Origin: Bretschneidera sinensis | Taxonomy: Eukaryota > Streptophyta > Magnoliopsida > Brassicales > Akaniaceae | Length of the DNA stretch: 64,000 nucleotides | Direction of reading: 5' to 3' | NCBI GenBank assembly: GCA_023935145.1 | Contig: CM043699.1 | Span: 141,652,036 to 141,716,035, forward strand | Shown: piece by piece, positions 1 to 14,900 of the stretch | How the letters are laid out: every line of letters begins with the position of its first letter | How positions within the stretch are numbered: the stretch's first letter is position 1 | Position numbers and translations under genes: made by a program | The notes under the pieces: model-generated | What the model was told of the DNA's origin: nothing | Database searches by the model: none | The model's input: only the letters and a program-made list of their open reading frames with translations

Positions 1-45
1 CAGAATAAATATACAAGACAAGTGAGAAAATAAAAATGAAGAGCT

Positions 46-3000
46 TTACTGGTCATCTTTTGCGACCCTATAATATCGTTCTGCATGCTGCCGTTGACCG
101 ATTAGTTGAGCAAAACGCTCATCATGAGTAATTACTATCAGTTGAAAATTTTCCTGGCCCTTCCTATCCTCCATAATTCTAGAGAAAGAAGAAAGCCAAT
201 AAGATGGGTAACTGCAAACTGGTAACCTGTTAAATGTATCTAGAAAGAAGATAAATTCTGCTCTTACCTAAGGAGAGCTGCCGCAAGACTCTCAGCATTT
301 GGGCCATCCAAGTTTGTAGTTGGCTCATCTAGGGCTAATATTCCACAGTTGAGGCAGAATGTCTCAGCTAGAGCTAACCGTATGATTAGAGAAGCGAGGA
401 CCTGAAACAAAACCACAAGTTTTCTTATTTCAAACTTAAATTTGAAAAGTTAGCAAATGAAATAATGCTTCAATGATAATTCTCTTTCTTTCATTGTTTC
501 TCTTCTACCCTTTTTGTATGTGCACTTAAGAATCATCTCACCTTCTGACCAGCACTACATCTTCCTCTCATTTCTAGCTCTGCATCACCTGTCTGCATGA
601 GGACCTGTACAGAATGCAATGTGGAACAATATAACGGCATTAGAACTTTAGAGGGACAAATGAAAAGAAAAAACAGATTAGAAAGAGAAAAACATATAGT
701 TTCCATACCTTGTAGCTATAGGAACGAGTCCCAGCACCTTCAGAATCTGAATGAATACAAATGTAATCTATATCTTGTCCTCTGTATGTCTGCTGCCATA
801 ATTCTCTAATAATTTTATTTATTTCCTCCATTTTCATTGTGTGGAAGCGCATTAGTGCTCTAAAGGACATTGATGAAAGAGAAGAACAAAGTTAGAATTA
901 AAAAATGTAGCCACAGCTTAAGTAAATGGAGTAAGTTTCACTAATCTACATACATGTGTATGTTGTGTTTGTATGCGTCTGTGGACACGCACACGCACAG
1001 AGAAAGAGACAGATAGTAACATGAAAACTATACGGTAGTGTAAAAATTTATACTAATTCAGCAGGGAGTCGGATAGTAATATGTTATAGGCCAAGATGAA
1101 AAACTTCTATTGACCTGGTCAGATGACAAACAAAAGTAGTAACCACAATCTACTAGTTTACATATCTATGTTTCCAGCATATATAATTGGACCATCTAAA
1201 TTGGGACATCATAATGTAATCCAAAGATGTTGAGGATCCTATTAGAATTCTTAACAAGTGTCGTAGTAGACTTGAATCATAATTATCTTATCTAAATTGT
1301 TGTGTCCTATTCCTATTAGACTTGGTATTCATAAGTCTATATATTGGGTCAATTGTATTCTTTTCAATCAATAAGACATAGAATTTCTTTTCAATTCGTA
1401 GGATCTTGAATAATTATTTTTTCTTATTTCTTTAAAAAAAAAGTATTGTTCATCAGCACTGTTTATTAGCGTTGTTCATCGACACCGTTCATTGGTACTA
1501 TTAACGGGTAACAAAGAAAGTTTGATAAATAAATTCGTATGAAAAAAAAAGTCTTCAATTAAAAAAAAATCATTCCTATGGCTTCAGATAAATTTGTCTT
1601 GGTGACTCAAGCTTAACAAGGTGATTTATTATATGATCCACGACAATATAAGCATTTGGTTGGAAAATTGAATTATTTGTCTACCTGATATTTCATTTGC
1701 AACCAATGTGGTTAGTCAATTTCTCGATGCTCCACAAACTAGTCATTAGGATGTTGTTATTCGAATTTTGAGATATCTTAAGAGTGCTATGGTCGTGGTT
1801 TACTTTATCAAAATCATAATCATGCTCAAATTGAAGGTTATACTGATGCAGATTGGGCTGACCCTATAGAAGGTCCACTACTGGATATTATGTATTTGTT
1901 GGCGGTAATTTTGAATCATGGAAAAGTAAAACGCAAACTGGGATTGCTACGTTGAGTGTTGAATCCGAATATAGAGCAATGGCACATACCACAGATGGTT
2001 TGGCTAAAGCAATTGTTAGCAGAACTTGGGGTTAATCAGTCATGTTTTATATGCTTGGTATGTGACAATCAAACAGCTATTCATATTGCAACTAATCCGT
2101 TGTTCATGAGAGAACATAACATATTGAAGTTGATTCTCGTGTTGTTCGAGAAAACCTTCTACAAAATGTGATTAGCACCAGACGTGAAGTCGACAGATCA
2201 GTTAGCAGATTTATTTACTAAATCATTGAATGGTTCTCGAGTTCGATTTATTTGTAACAAGTTGAGTACATATGATATCTATGCTTGTGTTGAGATTCTT
2301 ATTAGGATTCTTAATAAGCATCCTAGTAGACTTTGATCATAATTATCTTATTTAAATTGTTGTGTCCTATTCGTATTAGACATAGTATTCATAAGTCTAT
2401 TGGGTTAATTGTATTCTTTTCAATCAATAAGGCAGAGAATTTCTTTTCAATTCTTATTTTCAAGAGATGTGATAGAAAAATAACTAGCAATGCAAGCTGA
2501 GTGAGGCATCACTGAAATTTTTCCGTTACATCACTTGAAAGAGTGAAATTGGAAAAAGCGATAACATGGATGATACTAGGCAAAGACAATAAAACTGTGA
2601 ATGAATGACTTACTTGTCAAGTGCATTGTAGTATCTGTCGAGGTCCTTGTTTGCCATCTCAGTTGTCTGCCACAAAAGGTCACTACTGATTAGATAAGAC
2701 AATGAAATGGGTAACAAATGAGAAAATATTTCAGCGGCTGCAGACATTTCCCACCTTAAGTTGGATTAGCTGATCAAAGTACCGCTTATCAATGTCCTTA
2801 TATTGTGTCTGTTTAAGATCAACTTTATTCTTTGAAATATTGCTCTGGTAAACAGACATTGTTCCATGGCACCGGTTCAACTGTAGAGAAAAGCCCCCCA
2901 AATGTTAATGCTTTTCATGTAAGTAAAGATGGTGGCCTCAAAACCAAACCTCAATAAAAACAACAAATCTGAAAAGTGGAGTGAGAAGTACATAATAAAA

Positions 3001-6000
3001 GGCACTTGTGCAAGTAGAATGTAAAGTCTTCTCCCCCTGATTTAACAATAACCAAAATCGCTGATAGCTTATAGATATTCCAGCAATAGAAGTACTCTAG
3101 TCTCTTTCCAGCTATTGAACTCCAGTGCAATCTCGACTAGAGCTCACAACAATTATCAATCATAATCACATTTTTTTTATAATTATCAATCATATTCACA
3201 TAGAAACTCAGAAACCCAGATGTTGTTATTATTGACAAGATCAATATAAGATTCCTTCCCTTAAGGAGTGGTTACTTAAGACCATTTTAGTTCAAGGGGA
3301 TTTTTCCTAGTAAATGAGTAAGAGCTTATAGAATTTATTGAAATCTATATATATATATACGCACACATTTATGTATAAAACACCATCCAAACTCATATCT
3401 GACTTCTGATTTAATTTGCTCTTTTGCCAACATGATACTTAAACATGCTCTTATTTCACCAGACAAATGCCACCTAATAACAAGGTAGGAAAAGATTAAC
3501 CGTCGAAAAATTTAAGTTTGAGAAATAATAATGCTATCCACAACAGGAAACAAAAGGTACAATCCCATGCTCGCATGAAGTATATAACAGTTGCACTTCA
3601 CATCTAGAAACTAAAATGTAATATTTCAAGAAAATGAGAGGAAACCAAACACGGGTAGGGGATAAGATATGGTTAACTCTCCAATTTTAGACACTGCAAA
3701 TGTGTAAGGGAGAGATGGAAATATTCTGAACTAAGAAACTTCAGGATGTAAGTTTTATCATCTATTACAGCCTCTTCAGACCAATGTAAACCCACCAAAC
3801 TCTGTGTGTCTATGAAGGCAACTTCCCAATATTATGAAAGAAACTTATTGAAAGTTTGGGAGAAGGGAGGCAATGCAAAATAAAAGTGTTACAAGTAATA
3901 AATGCAAAACAATAGTATTTTTCTAATAAGTAATACAAAATAAGAGTACTATTGAAGTCATAAGCGTGGAGGAAGGCTCTTGTGGCTAAGTTCGGGACGG
4001 AGAAGGGGATGGGAGAAGTTTTTGCTTGTGTGCGTTTTGAGGTGGGTAATGAAGCTAATATCTGTTTTTGCCATGATCTTTGGTGTGGGGATATATATTT
4101 GAAAGAGCAATTTCCCAATATTTTCTCTTTGGCTAGAGAGAATGAGGCTTTAAATTAGCAAATTATGCTTCGTCTTTTGGGGAATTGGTGTTAGAGGTTC
4201 CCTTTACACGGAATGCACATGATTGGGAACTAAAAAGTCTTGAAAGTTTCTTTGAGAAGATTTTTGAGGCTAGGGTGGTTTTGAATGGGAGATAGCCGCT
4301 TTGGAAGCCTAATGGAAGATTTTTTTTATATGGTCTTGTTATATAAGTCCCTTGACTTGAACAATCCGGGGGAAGGGGATGGTAGTACTCCGTGGAAAGC
4401 TATTAGGAAATGGTGTGCTCCTTCTAAAGATGCTTCTTTTTGCTTGGGAATAGGTTTGGGGAAGAATTTTGACCATTGACAACTTATAAAAGAGGGGCAA
4501 AGTGTTTGTCAAATGTTGTTATCTTTCCAAAGAGATGTGGAGTCCGTTAGTCATCTCTTATTGTCGTGTCCTTGGACTAAATTACTTTCGGATATGGCTT
4601 GTCGAGTCTTAGGGATCCCTTGGGTAGGAGCTGTCTCTATCAAAAAAGAGATTTTGACTTGGAAAGGTATTCATGGGTCCAAGGAGTTGAAGAAGGCTAT
4701 AGCTTTGATTCAACTCTATCTTTTGGGTTAATGATATGTGATTTAGACGGTGAGAGAAGCCTTTAACCTTGTTTAGAGATAGGTGCTTCACACCCTTAAT
4801 TTTTGGTTTAATGGACAACTTTTTTGTAAATGAGCATGAGTTCATAGACTAGAGAATTTTTGTCGTGTAAGTAATTTTGTATACGGGCTGGCAACCCCTT
4901 GGTGCCCTTATAAGTGAACATGGAAGGCTGTTTGTTGTAGGAATTATATATACCTCTGACAGAAGTCTTTCCCTTTCTCGTGAGAGCTTTCCCAGTTCAG
5001 CTTCAACTGTGGAAACCCCACCAATCTTCAATATTCTTTCTTCTAGTGATTCAATCTCATGAGTAAGCGCATCTACTTCCGCCTTTGTTTTCCTGTAATT
5101 CAAGTTGTCCTCAATATTTCGTCTTAATTGATCTTGATTCCGCATCAAATCTTTACTTTTGTTTAGCTCAGCTAAAATTTCTTGCTTTCTAGCTTCGCAA
5201 CCCTGAAGTTGAGATTCTGATACACGCTGCTTCTCCTGCAGTTCCTTTAACCTCTCTCCTTTCTTCAATTCATAATACCTTAGAGAAAAGAACTTATGAT
5301 TAGCACCTGGCATACAAGAAACTTATATATCTATTCTTAGGCACACAAAACATACTCTTTAATCTTATAAGTTGTTTTCAGTAGTGCCTCAACTTCTTGT
5401 TGGTAATTTCTCTTTTGCTCAGACTGCTCTTCATATTCATGGTTAAGTTTAATCTTCAAATCATTGTAGTCACTCAGTAATTTTTCTTTCTCCTTGAGTA
5501 AGGGGCCAAGAGCCTCTGTCAGGTGCTGAAAGTAACAATAAATAAATGCATTACAATATGATAATATAATAAATATACATTTTCAAGACGACAGCAACAA
5601 ATTAGAATAACAAAGTTTTTTTTGATAAGTACGTTAGAAGCCTTGGTTAGTGTACCTAGAATGACACTTAAGGATCTGGTTAGCTTTTTTTTATAGGAAC
5701 AGAAAAATATATTAAAAAAGACATCAAGGGGATGCCAGCCCAAGTACAAAAACCTTACAACTCAAAATCTCAAAACAATCAAGAACATCAATTCCATTCC
5801 CTTTTTTATAAGGATCTGGTTAATTTTTTTTATAAGTAAAATGTATTCTAAAGCACGCGAAGGTAGTGCAAACCCAATATACAAAATCATTTACAAGACA
5901 AAATTTATAAACTCTAAAAGCTCATCCTTATCCACCGAGGGATGACCGCTAAACCAAAAATTAAGGGTGTGAAGCCATCTATCTTCAATCACACTTATCG

Positions 6001-9000
6001 GCTGTTCCACTCCATCAAAAGCCCTCCTATTTCTCTCGGACCAAACAATACAAAAAATAGAGAGAAGAATTAAACTGCAAGCTTTCCCCAACTCTTTGGA
6101 GCCACAAAGCCTTTTCCACGCACAGATCTCCCTCCTAATAGAGCTTGCCACCAGCCAACTCAAGCTCAAAATTGCTTAAGCCATTCCCCACAACTGCCTA
6201 GTCCAAGAACACAACAAAAGATGGGAAACAGATAATGGTTAACTTATTCAACTACTGATAATGGTTTATCAGGTTTGCAAAAGCACCCAAATTTCAAGCC
6301 TCTGGTGATGGTATTTTATACTCGTAAATAAAATTCCAGCAAAATATTGAAGTCCCCACAGTTTTAAGATATAGTACCACTTCAATGCTTGGAATTTCAC
6401 CTCTAATATAATGCAAACAGCATGCATCACCGACACTCAGGTCCCAATATATGAATCTCTTCAGACAATTCTAGGAGTTTCCTCCCAATGTAGATTTTCC
6501 CATTTATTTGTTACTTCAAGGATTTTTCAGCAAAGGAGATTGAAACTTCTACCTACTTTTACCTTATTACAAGAAAAATTCTTATAAAATTCTTATTTCA
6601 CATCAACTACATGTCTTTCTACCCCAAAGAGTAAAATACTAATTAAGATAACTTACCCCTAAAATTAAACAAACACAGCTAAGAAAAATATAAAATATAA
6701 AAATCCCATGATGTTAACAACTGAGGTAAGCAATATCAAAAGATTTTGGAATAATAAGCAACCTTCTCATCTAGATCAACTTGGCTTTTCTCCTCAGCCA
6801 AACGCTCCAATTCTTCTTCTGCTTTTTTAACATCACGCAATGTATTAGCTGCTTTAACTTTCTCCTCCCTTAATGTGTGCCACCTTATTTGAATGTTTGA
6901 TAAATCATTTTCCATGTATCTTTGTTCATCCCTTAATTTCTCCAGTTCATTTTGCAAATTATCCCTGTTTGCCAGAGAAATATATTAGAGGTAAAAGGGA
7001 TAGAAAACAAATCATACCAAAATTAGTAAGAATTGCTAGACACCAAAGAGAATTCAATATTTAGATACTGAAAAAGGAAAAGGAAAATTAGCACCAAAAT
7101 CTAGATATAAAGATATTAAAAAAGATAAAATTATAGTACAGGTTACATAAGTTGATAATTTCTTAGACATTGAAAGAGCCTGAAAAAGGAGATATCATTC
7201 AATTTATAATCCATGGATAAGTTGAAGTAACTCACTTTGTGCTCTGCAAACCATTTAGCTCCAACTGAATCTCTTCGATAGTTCTGACACCTTGCCCTCG
7301 AAAATCAAGCTTGTACTCCAAATCACCTACTTGCTTTTGCCAAGTTTGGATTTCTTGGAAAAGCCTATCAGCAGTTTCAACCGGTTGCACCAAGGCCTCT
7401 ACTGAGTCCTTGTCAGCCTTTATTTGTGCTAAAATACCCAACACCTACATACAAAAACATTTGCCTAAGTGTAGAACTAAACAATAATCATGGAAAACTG
7501 AAAATTTTCAGATAATACCATTCAAGAAATTACTATATAAATGCAGTGCCAAAGATATCTTAATTCATGAGGCACTTCTCAGGTCAACTGTAAATGACAA
7601 GTAACAGGTTGCAGTATGGACAAGTTTCTGTTCTGCATATAATGGAAACAAACACAGCAAAAGAAAGAAAGCAAAACATATTTCTTCATAGTTTTTATGT
7701 TAACCTTTGAATTCTGTGAAGAAAACGGAATGGGTTCACAAAGCATCCAGAGTCACCTTAAAAAAATTAAAAGCCTAGTACCCCAAACAAAGTTTTCTCC
7801 AATAATTGAAATAGAGTTCCACCAGAAGAGCATCTCTGGTGCAGCCAAATGAATCTAAATCAAAACTTATTCTAATTCAGAGGCACCCTGACAATTTATT
7901 TGGTGGCACTGAGAACTACATGCATATAATCAAGTATCTGCTAATGCTTTATCTATTATCTATATGCAGTCAATGATGCAAAAGAAGTGATAAAGTCATA
8001 AGTTCACTCAAGTGGTCTTCTCTGCGAAATGACCTTAAACATTCAACTTTGGGAAAAAAAACAAGTGCAAGAGAGCAGGTGGTTGAATAAGAACTGATTA
8101 TTAATTAAAACAAAAATAATCAGATGAGAGCTTAACCATTACAAATTTAGTACAACACAACAGAGATATCTAAAAGCAAAATGTACAGGAATTAGTACTT
8201 ACATCATCAAGGGCCTGAGACTTTTGGTCTAGCTCTTCAGTAAGCTCTTGCAAATTTTTCTCAGCGAGAGGGATTGTTTCCTTGCCAATTTTGATATGCT
8301 CCTCATAAACCATGCGAAGCTTGTCCAACTGCTGGAAAAGCGAGTCAGCATTCGAAGACTCTGCCGCCAAGACTTTTATATGCTCAGCAGAACTTGCTGC
8401 CTTAACTCTTTGCTGTTATTCACAAGAAAATTTCCAAAGTTTAGAGAAAAAATAACAAAAGTGCAAGGGGCTTATACCACCTGAGTTAATGGAAATCCAA
8501 GTGAAAGACCAAACATAAGTAATGTTTCCAAAAGTGTATAGCCCAAGTTAATACATGATATCATTATTTTTCACCTATTAGAAGTAACGCATAATATCCT
8601 TAAAAAATACCAACCTTTTTAACAAATGTGTCTTCCTCTTCAGCAGAGAAAGGGCGCTCACAGCAAGGGCAAATATGATGAGCACGGGCAACTCTTTCAA
8701 AAGGATCAAACATCTGCCGCATACCATCTGCAATGTTGTATTTGCTGCACACGATGCACCAGACAAGGAATTAGAACCTTCATGATCACAAAATGACATA
8801 TGAAGATGCTCATGCATGAAATATACGTAGATGTAGTCTATAAAGTCAAACCAAGAACCTTTTCTGTACATCTCTTTTCTCCTTGGCCAACTCCAAGACT
8901 TTGAGATAAGCTTCAATGCTAAACAATTGCTGATCCAGGGACTGAAGTTTGGATTCAATAAATCTCTTTCTTGCTGCATTAAAATTTTATTAAAAAAACT

Positions 9001-11958
9001 ATGGATAGAGAGCAAACAATTGTAGTTAGATGACTTCTTCCCTCCATTCAGTCCGCAATCTGAACCATGAATTAGTTTTACACGCTTATAAATGTCAGTC
9101 TTCAACATGACAGAATTGCAAGCACAACATCACATAGATATTCTGAAATACAGACGAATAACAATATTAAAATATAATTTATTTCAAACGGTGAACCAAT
9201 ACTTACATTCCATATCTTTGCGATGTTTTGACAGGTTATTGTCCACTTCTTGCATCTTCATCTGCAACATATTTACCTCCTTCTCAGCCTCGCGGGATTT
9301 CAAGCTCAAGTCATCAAATTCAATTCCGAGTGCCCTTTACCAGGAAGAAAATCAACTTAGGTCAAAGTCATGATGCATATTGGAGAAATTGCGGATATAT
9401 TTTCTTCATTTTTGTTTTCCCCACCTATTAAGTAATAAATGCGATTTAGAACACTAAAAGGAGACGTAATCATATAGCACTAAAGAGTGTACAAGAGTAT
9501 CAATACAAGAAAAAAGATGCACAACACAGGCACATAAACATAATTAATTATACATGAACAAAAGTAGAAAACAAGTAAAAAGATGTACCCAAAAACTCAA
9601 CTATATGCAACAAAAAATAAACAGTTAAAGAGTAGATCAACGTCCCTGTGAGAGCTGGAGAGGTTAACTTAGATTTCCTTTTTTCCTTTTAGGGGGAGGG
9701 GGGAATGGGTGTTAAAAGTTACACTTGGGAATCAACTGAGTAGGTCTTCCAATAAGGATCGTGGCAAGCCAAAGCAAGATCAACCTGGCAGGTCCAGGAT
9801 CCTACAGAAATACTCTTTGCCAAATTGGTGACTGAATTGGCTGAGGGAAATTAGTACCCTAGAGCTTGCGCTGATATTTTCCATGTTCAGGAAAGGAATC
9901 ATCTAAACCAAAATTCAAGCAATATTTTAGCAATAATCTGACATCCGATTGCTTGTGAAAATTCCAGTTTACAATAAGATTGAAGAATAATGACAATGTT
10001 GATTTTGCTAAATCAAGCATCTATTATGGATTTTGATCATATCCATGATTTTTCATAAGTGGGGATGAAGTTATTTAAGCATATTTATTTATAGATTATA
10101 ATTTGAGATAAAATATAAACAAAATTTTATAAAACACATATTTGAAAATATTCATGCAATATCATTAATATGAATATCTTCATATGCAAAAGTTTAAATA
10201 CTTTTTATTTTTTTCTTTATTCAGTTATTTTATTTTACAACCGTAACTTTTTAGTCATACTTGCAACTAAAACTAGAGTAAGACAATTAAAAATCTACTG
10301 GGGTTACTTATCAAAAAAAATCTACTAGGGTTGTGGGGGCATTTTAACAAATTTACATATAACCTAAAAATCATCAAAAGGTTTTGAGGATTTCCACTGG
10401 CCCCAAGTGGATCCGTCCATGGTCTTGATTAAGAAAGATTCTACCGTTGACACTGAGACAGAATGCTAGGTTTCACAAGCATTTGCGTTGGTCAGTATTT
10501 AATTTTTTTTTTCCTTCAAGCTGCCAGGGGAGGGGGTGAGAGGAGGTTCTGTTTCTTCCTTCTCTGGAGCATGATTTATTCAAGTCATAGATCAAATATC
10601 CTCCAAACAACTGATGGCTACAGTAGTATCCTTAATCATTCTTAACTCGGTGCTGTCCCAGCCAAAGACATAAAAGTTCACATCTTCCATTAAACGTGAC
10701 AAAAGTAGAATGAAATTAATCTGATATGAGTAAAAAATAGAGAATAATTTATATATGTAGATCATACATCAATACATACAAAAACACATGCATGACCACA
10801 GAGAGACCAAAATTTACTTCACGTAGCATGATCATATCTAATCACCCTAAAAACAGTCTCTCAAATGACACTGAAAGGAAAGAGTTAATTTGAAACTCAA
10901 AAGAGCAATCTCATCCTGATTTTATATGATACTAAAGTAACCAAACTTACTAATGGACTCACAAAGTCAGAGTATCATCAATGAGGGGGGCCTTGTAAAG
11001 ATATTATCCTATCAAGCATTGTACAAGCAAACAAACCAAAGGTTAGAACTACCTTAGGGCTTGAGTAATTTCCCTCTTCAAATCCTTGTCAGGTGGAAGC
11101 CTCCCTTTTAGCACTCCTCTAATTCTATCCTTGTACTCGTCAATTCTGGAAAATATTAATAAGAAAAACGTTAGAAAAAAAAAAGACTTGATAAAAACGT
11201 TGAAGACATGTGCGATGAAATACTAAAGCAGGCTCACATCTTTCTGTGTTTCTTCTTATGATTCTCCAATTCTGCCTTCTTCAGGGACAATTTCACTCTA
11301 TCCTCAGAATCACCTGCCATGATATCTTTTTCCCTATTAAGAGCCTTGATCTTCTGCTCTATGCCAAATAGCTCACTCTGCTTCTGCCGTATGTTTGATT
11401 CAAATTCTCTATCAGCAAGTTGGTTTGTCTTTCTCTCAACCTCAAGTCGCTGGCAAAACAAAAATAAAGAGAAGCATTGCTTGCATATGGCTTAACGTTG
11501 TTCACCAAGACTAAGGTTATGAATCCTAAGGAAGACCATAAGGAGGACCATCCTCACCATATTCTTTTCTCTTTCATCAATGTGAGAAAGATTGACATTA
11601 GATATTTGAAGTTCAAATGACGCATGCTCATTTTCTTTCTCTTCTATGCGTCTCAAGATGCCACTCTGCATAGAATGTAAATCGAGAAATACATATGTGA
11701 AACATTAAGGAGTTGACACTTTAGAAAATTGTATAACATCCAATCTTAGAGACACACCTTAATTTCAGCTTTAGCTTGCTTCTGGGCCTCGATGTTCTTC
11801 CAACGGTCATTTGCATCCATGTAGCGATCCCAAGCCATCTTAAGTTCTATTTCGTTTGATTTCTGAAATAAAATTCAATGCTCCTCATGATAGTTTAAAT
11901 CAAGATTATACACTTCAGACTGTAAAGGATACCCCCATTTCCTAAGGTGGGTGGGGGC

Positions 11959-11992
<34 letters not shown>

Positions 11993-14900
11993 GTTATTTA
12001 CAACGATGATCTAACCTACCCCTAATCACTATCAAACCACATAACAACCCTCCTTATCCATAAGAGAGTTGTTCGCTTGAGGAATCGAACTCAAGATAGG
12101 ATACTAACCAGATTACACACATTTGTGTGTATATTTAACAGAAAGTACAATCAAGCAAGGAAAAAGTTACCTTTTTATCTTGCATATCCTTCTCAAGATC
12201 TGTTAACCTTGATTTTATTCGATTTGTAAGGTTCAAAGCAACTTCATTGTTAAAGGGGGTATTTGGAAGAGACCCTAAATTATGCCTTGCAAATAAGTTC
12301 TGGATGGATGAATCTCTTTCATTCGTCAAGGAGATATGAGCCTAAAGCAAAAGCAAAAGCCAAAGAGTGAACTAAAGTCAAATGCAACACAAACTGAACA
12401 ACTTTTAATTATGGAGATCTGCTTAGGCTCATTGACATTACTTCAGCTTCAGTCTGAAGCTTGCTGATCTCCCAGATATAGTCGTTTATAGCCTGCTTAA
12501 GAAAAGAACTTTTTGTTTCTGTGTCATTCATTTCCCTCTCCAACTTGCTAATTTTAGTCTCCAATATAGCAATCCTTTCTTCAAACTTAGTTTTCCATTC
12601 CTTCAATTCTTCGTCAGTATCTGAGTAACGCAATAAATGAAGAAATAAAATAAAGATTGTTCACATTAGAGACTAGCACAAAGAGAATCCAGAAATGCAG
12701 CATCTACATAATCCCTTATAGAAACGAAAGAACCAACCAAATGACAAGCATAAACTCAAAAATATCACAACCATAGAAGATTAATAGCAAAAGGACCGAA
12801 GATAATCCTCTGCTCTTTATGGACAGACCTTCATTTTCCTCAGCAAGAGCTGCATATTGTTTCTGCTGCTCCTTGAACAAAGTGCTCCTTTCAGCAGTCT
12901 TGATTGATATCTGGTCCTGCAGTTTCCGCAAATCTTTTAGTGTTGCTTCAGTATGATGAATTTTAGCATCCACGTTTTGGATGCTTTTCTCCAAGTCCTG
13001 CATCTGACTTTTCAAAGATTCTGTTTTTTCCTGATCCTGAGAAACGCTTTCCCGAAGCTGTAAATGACAATCTCAAATAAATAAAAAGCACTCAATCAAA
13101 GTAGAAGTTCATGGGATATTAAAGAATTAAATTCTCACATATCCAGCCCAAATGGGAAAATAGTTACACTTTATTAACAAAAAAAAGGTGAAAAATAAAT
13201 TATCATAATGTCACTTCTATTTGCTTGATGCAGTCAAGAAGAGAGCATGGATAAGAATGCAACTGGAAAATCTGTCACTGAGATGGAGAAGTCCTTGCAG
13301 CACAGTGCAACTTACAATTATAAATATAAGTGAGATGTATAAAACATGTGGTTAAAAATATAATAAAACTAAAAGAAAAATTTCAGCTTACTATTTTGGT
13401 CTAGCTTTTAAGAGAATAAAAGAGATATATGCATATGAGTACCATAGACAAAATCTATATGACCAATGATAAAAATGAGGAGAGGACAAATCAAGCAGGC
13501 TCCAAGGCAAAATAAAAATCACGAGCTAGTAACAATACTACACAAACAGGAACTTTCTGGAGCTTTAAGATGCTATAATTCTGACATATTATGATTTATG
13601 GGATCTTAGCATTTTTGGATTTTTGGGTATTAGTAGTATTTTGCTTTTTTACTTTTACGTACTTTTAGGGTTTTAATAGTCAGAATAAAATCACATTGGG
13701 TATTACGTAGGCAGAAAGGTTCTACAAGATGTTTTACTTGTGCAAATTTATCACAGTTTATAAATAGCCATGTAAGCAGAAAAATAAAATAATCATTAAT
13801 TTCTATTAATAAATCAATTTGATAGTCAAATAAGATGGTTTGGACATCACTTATAAAAAAATGGTTTGGACATTAAGAGACGAAGACCCACAAGTGCATC
13901 TTTATGGAGATGTGACTTGATGGAAATTATTCATATTACAAAGGATATAGGAAGGCCAAAGTAAGAACCAAAAAAGAAAGAAAAGTGGCCTAAGAAGACA
14001 TGGTTGGGAACTCTTTGGAATGATATCTGTTAAGACTAATAGTAGATGGGAGAAGAGAAAAGAGGAATAGAAAAGGGGCGGATCACTTAAGCAGCCCTAG
14101 CCCCTCATATTCTATTATAAATAGATGTAACAGAACTAAAGAATGTAAAAGGACAATTTTGTCTTTCACTAATACACCAGCAACATATATGATAATGTAG
14201 AGAAGAAAATAAAGAAAGAAACTACAACACTACATAATGATCCAAATACCACAACTACCCTTAACAATATCACACACAGCCAACCTATTCGTAAATGCAT
14301 CCTTGACTTGAAAAAAATTTCTTGAAGAAAAAATCTTTCTTGAGTACTACATTGAATTCAAGGAGATTCTTGAAGAGAAAAAGGTTAAACTTGCATCATA
14401 CAAACTTAAAGATTAAGTCACAAGTTGGTGGGATCTATTACAACATTATTAGGCTTGACAAGACCTGGGTAAAATTTGCTCTTGGTCAAAAGCAAGAAAA
14501 AAAATATAGCGACTGAATTTTCCGCTTGTGTTTAGCAAAAGACTATATCATATAGATTGGATAGGCAGATAAACTCTTTAGAAATTTTATTTAGAATTAC
14601 TACAAAAAAAGTCGCAGAAGTTGATATATACTCAAAGTATGACGAGTTAAAGTCTATTCTTACATCTCAAAAGGTTTTGCAAGTTAATGTGATTGAACAT
14701 GATTAAATCTTGTAACATATTGCTGAAAATAAAATGTTCTGTATCGTGAAGATAAAAGGGTCAATAGGTAAATTTGTAAATCTAATCTTAAGGCTGTAGC
14801 ATCTCCTAAATGTACACTTTTTGTGGAATTTAAGTTTGATGAACAACAGATAGTACAAGAAAAATTTGAAGATAATCAAGAATTTAAGGATGAAGAACTT

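Noticed and set aside
8578..9108. A 176-codon minus-strand open frame through RAD50 exons 14 and 15
   Set aside because: It runs in the wrong frame for much of the span and through introns; the RAD50 exon frames (with the CPCC hook) are the supported reading.
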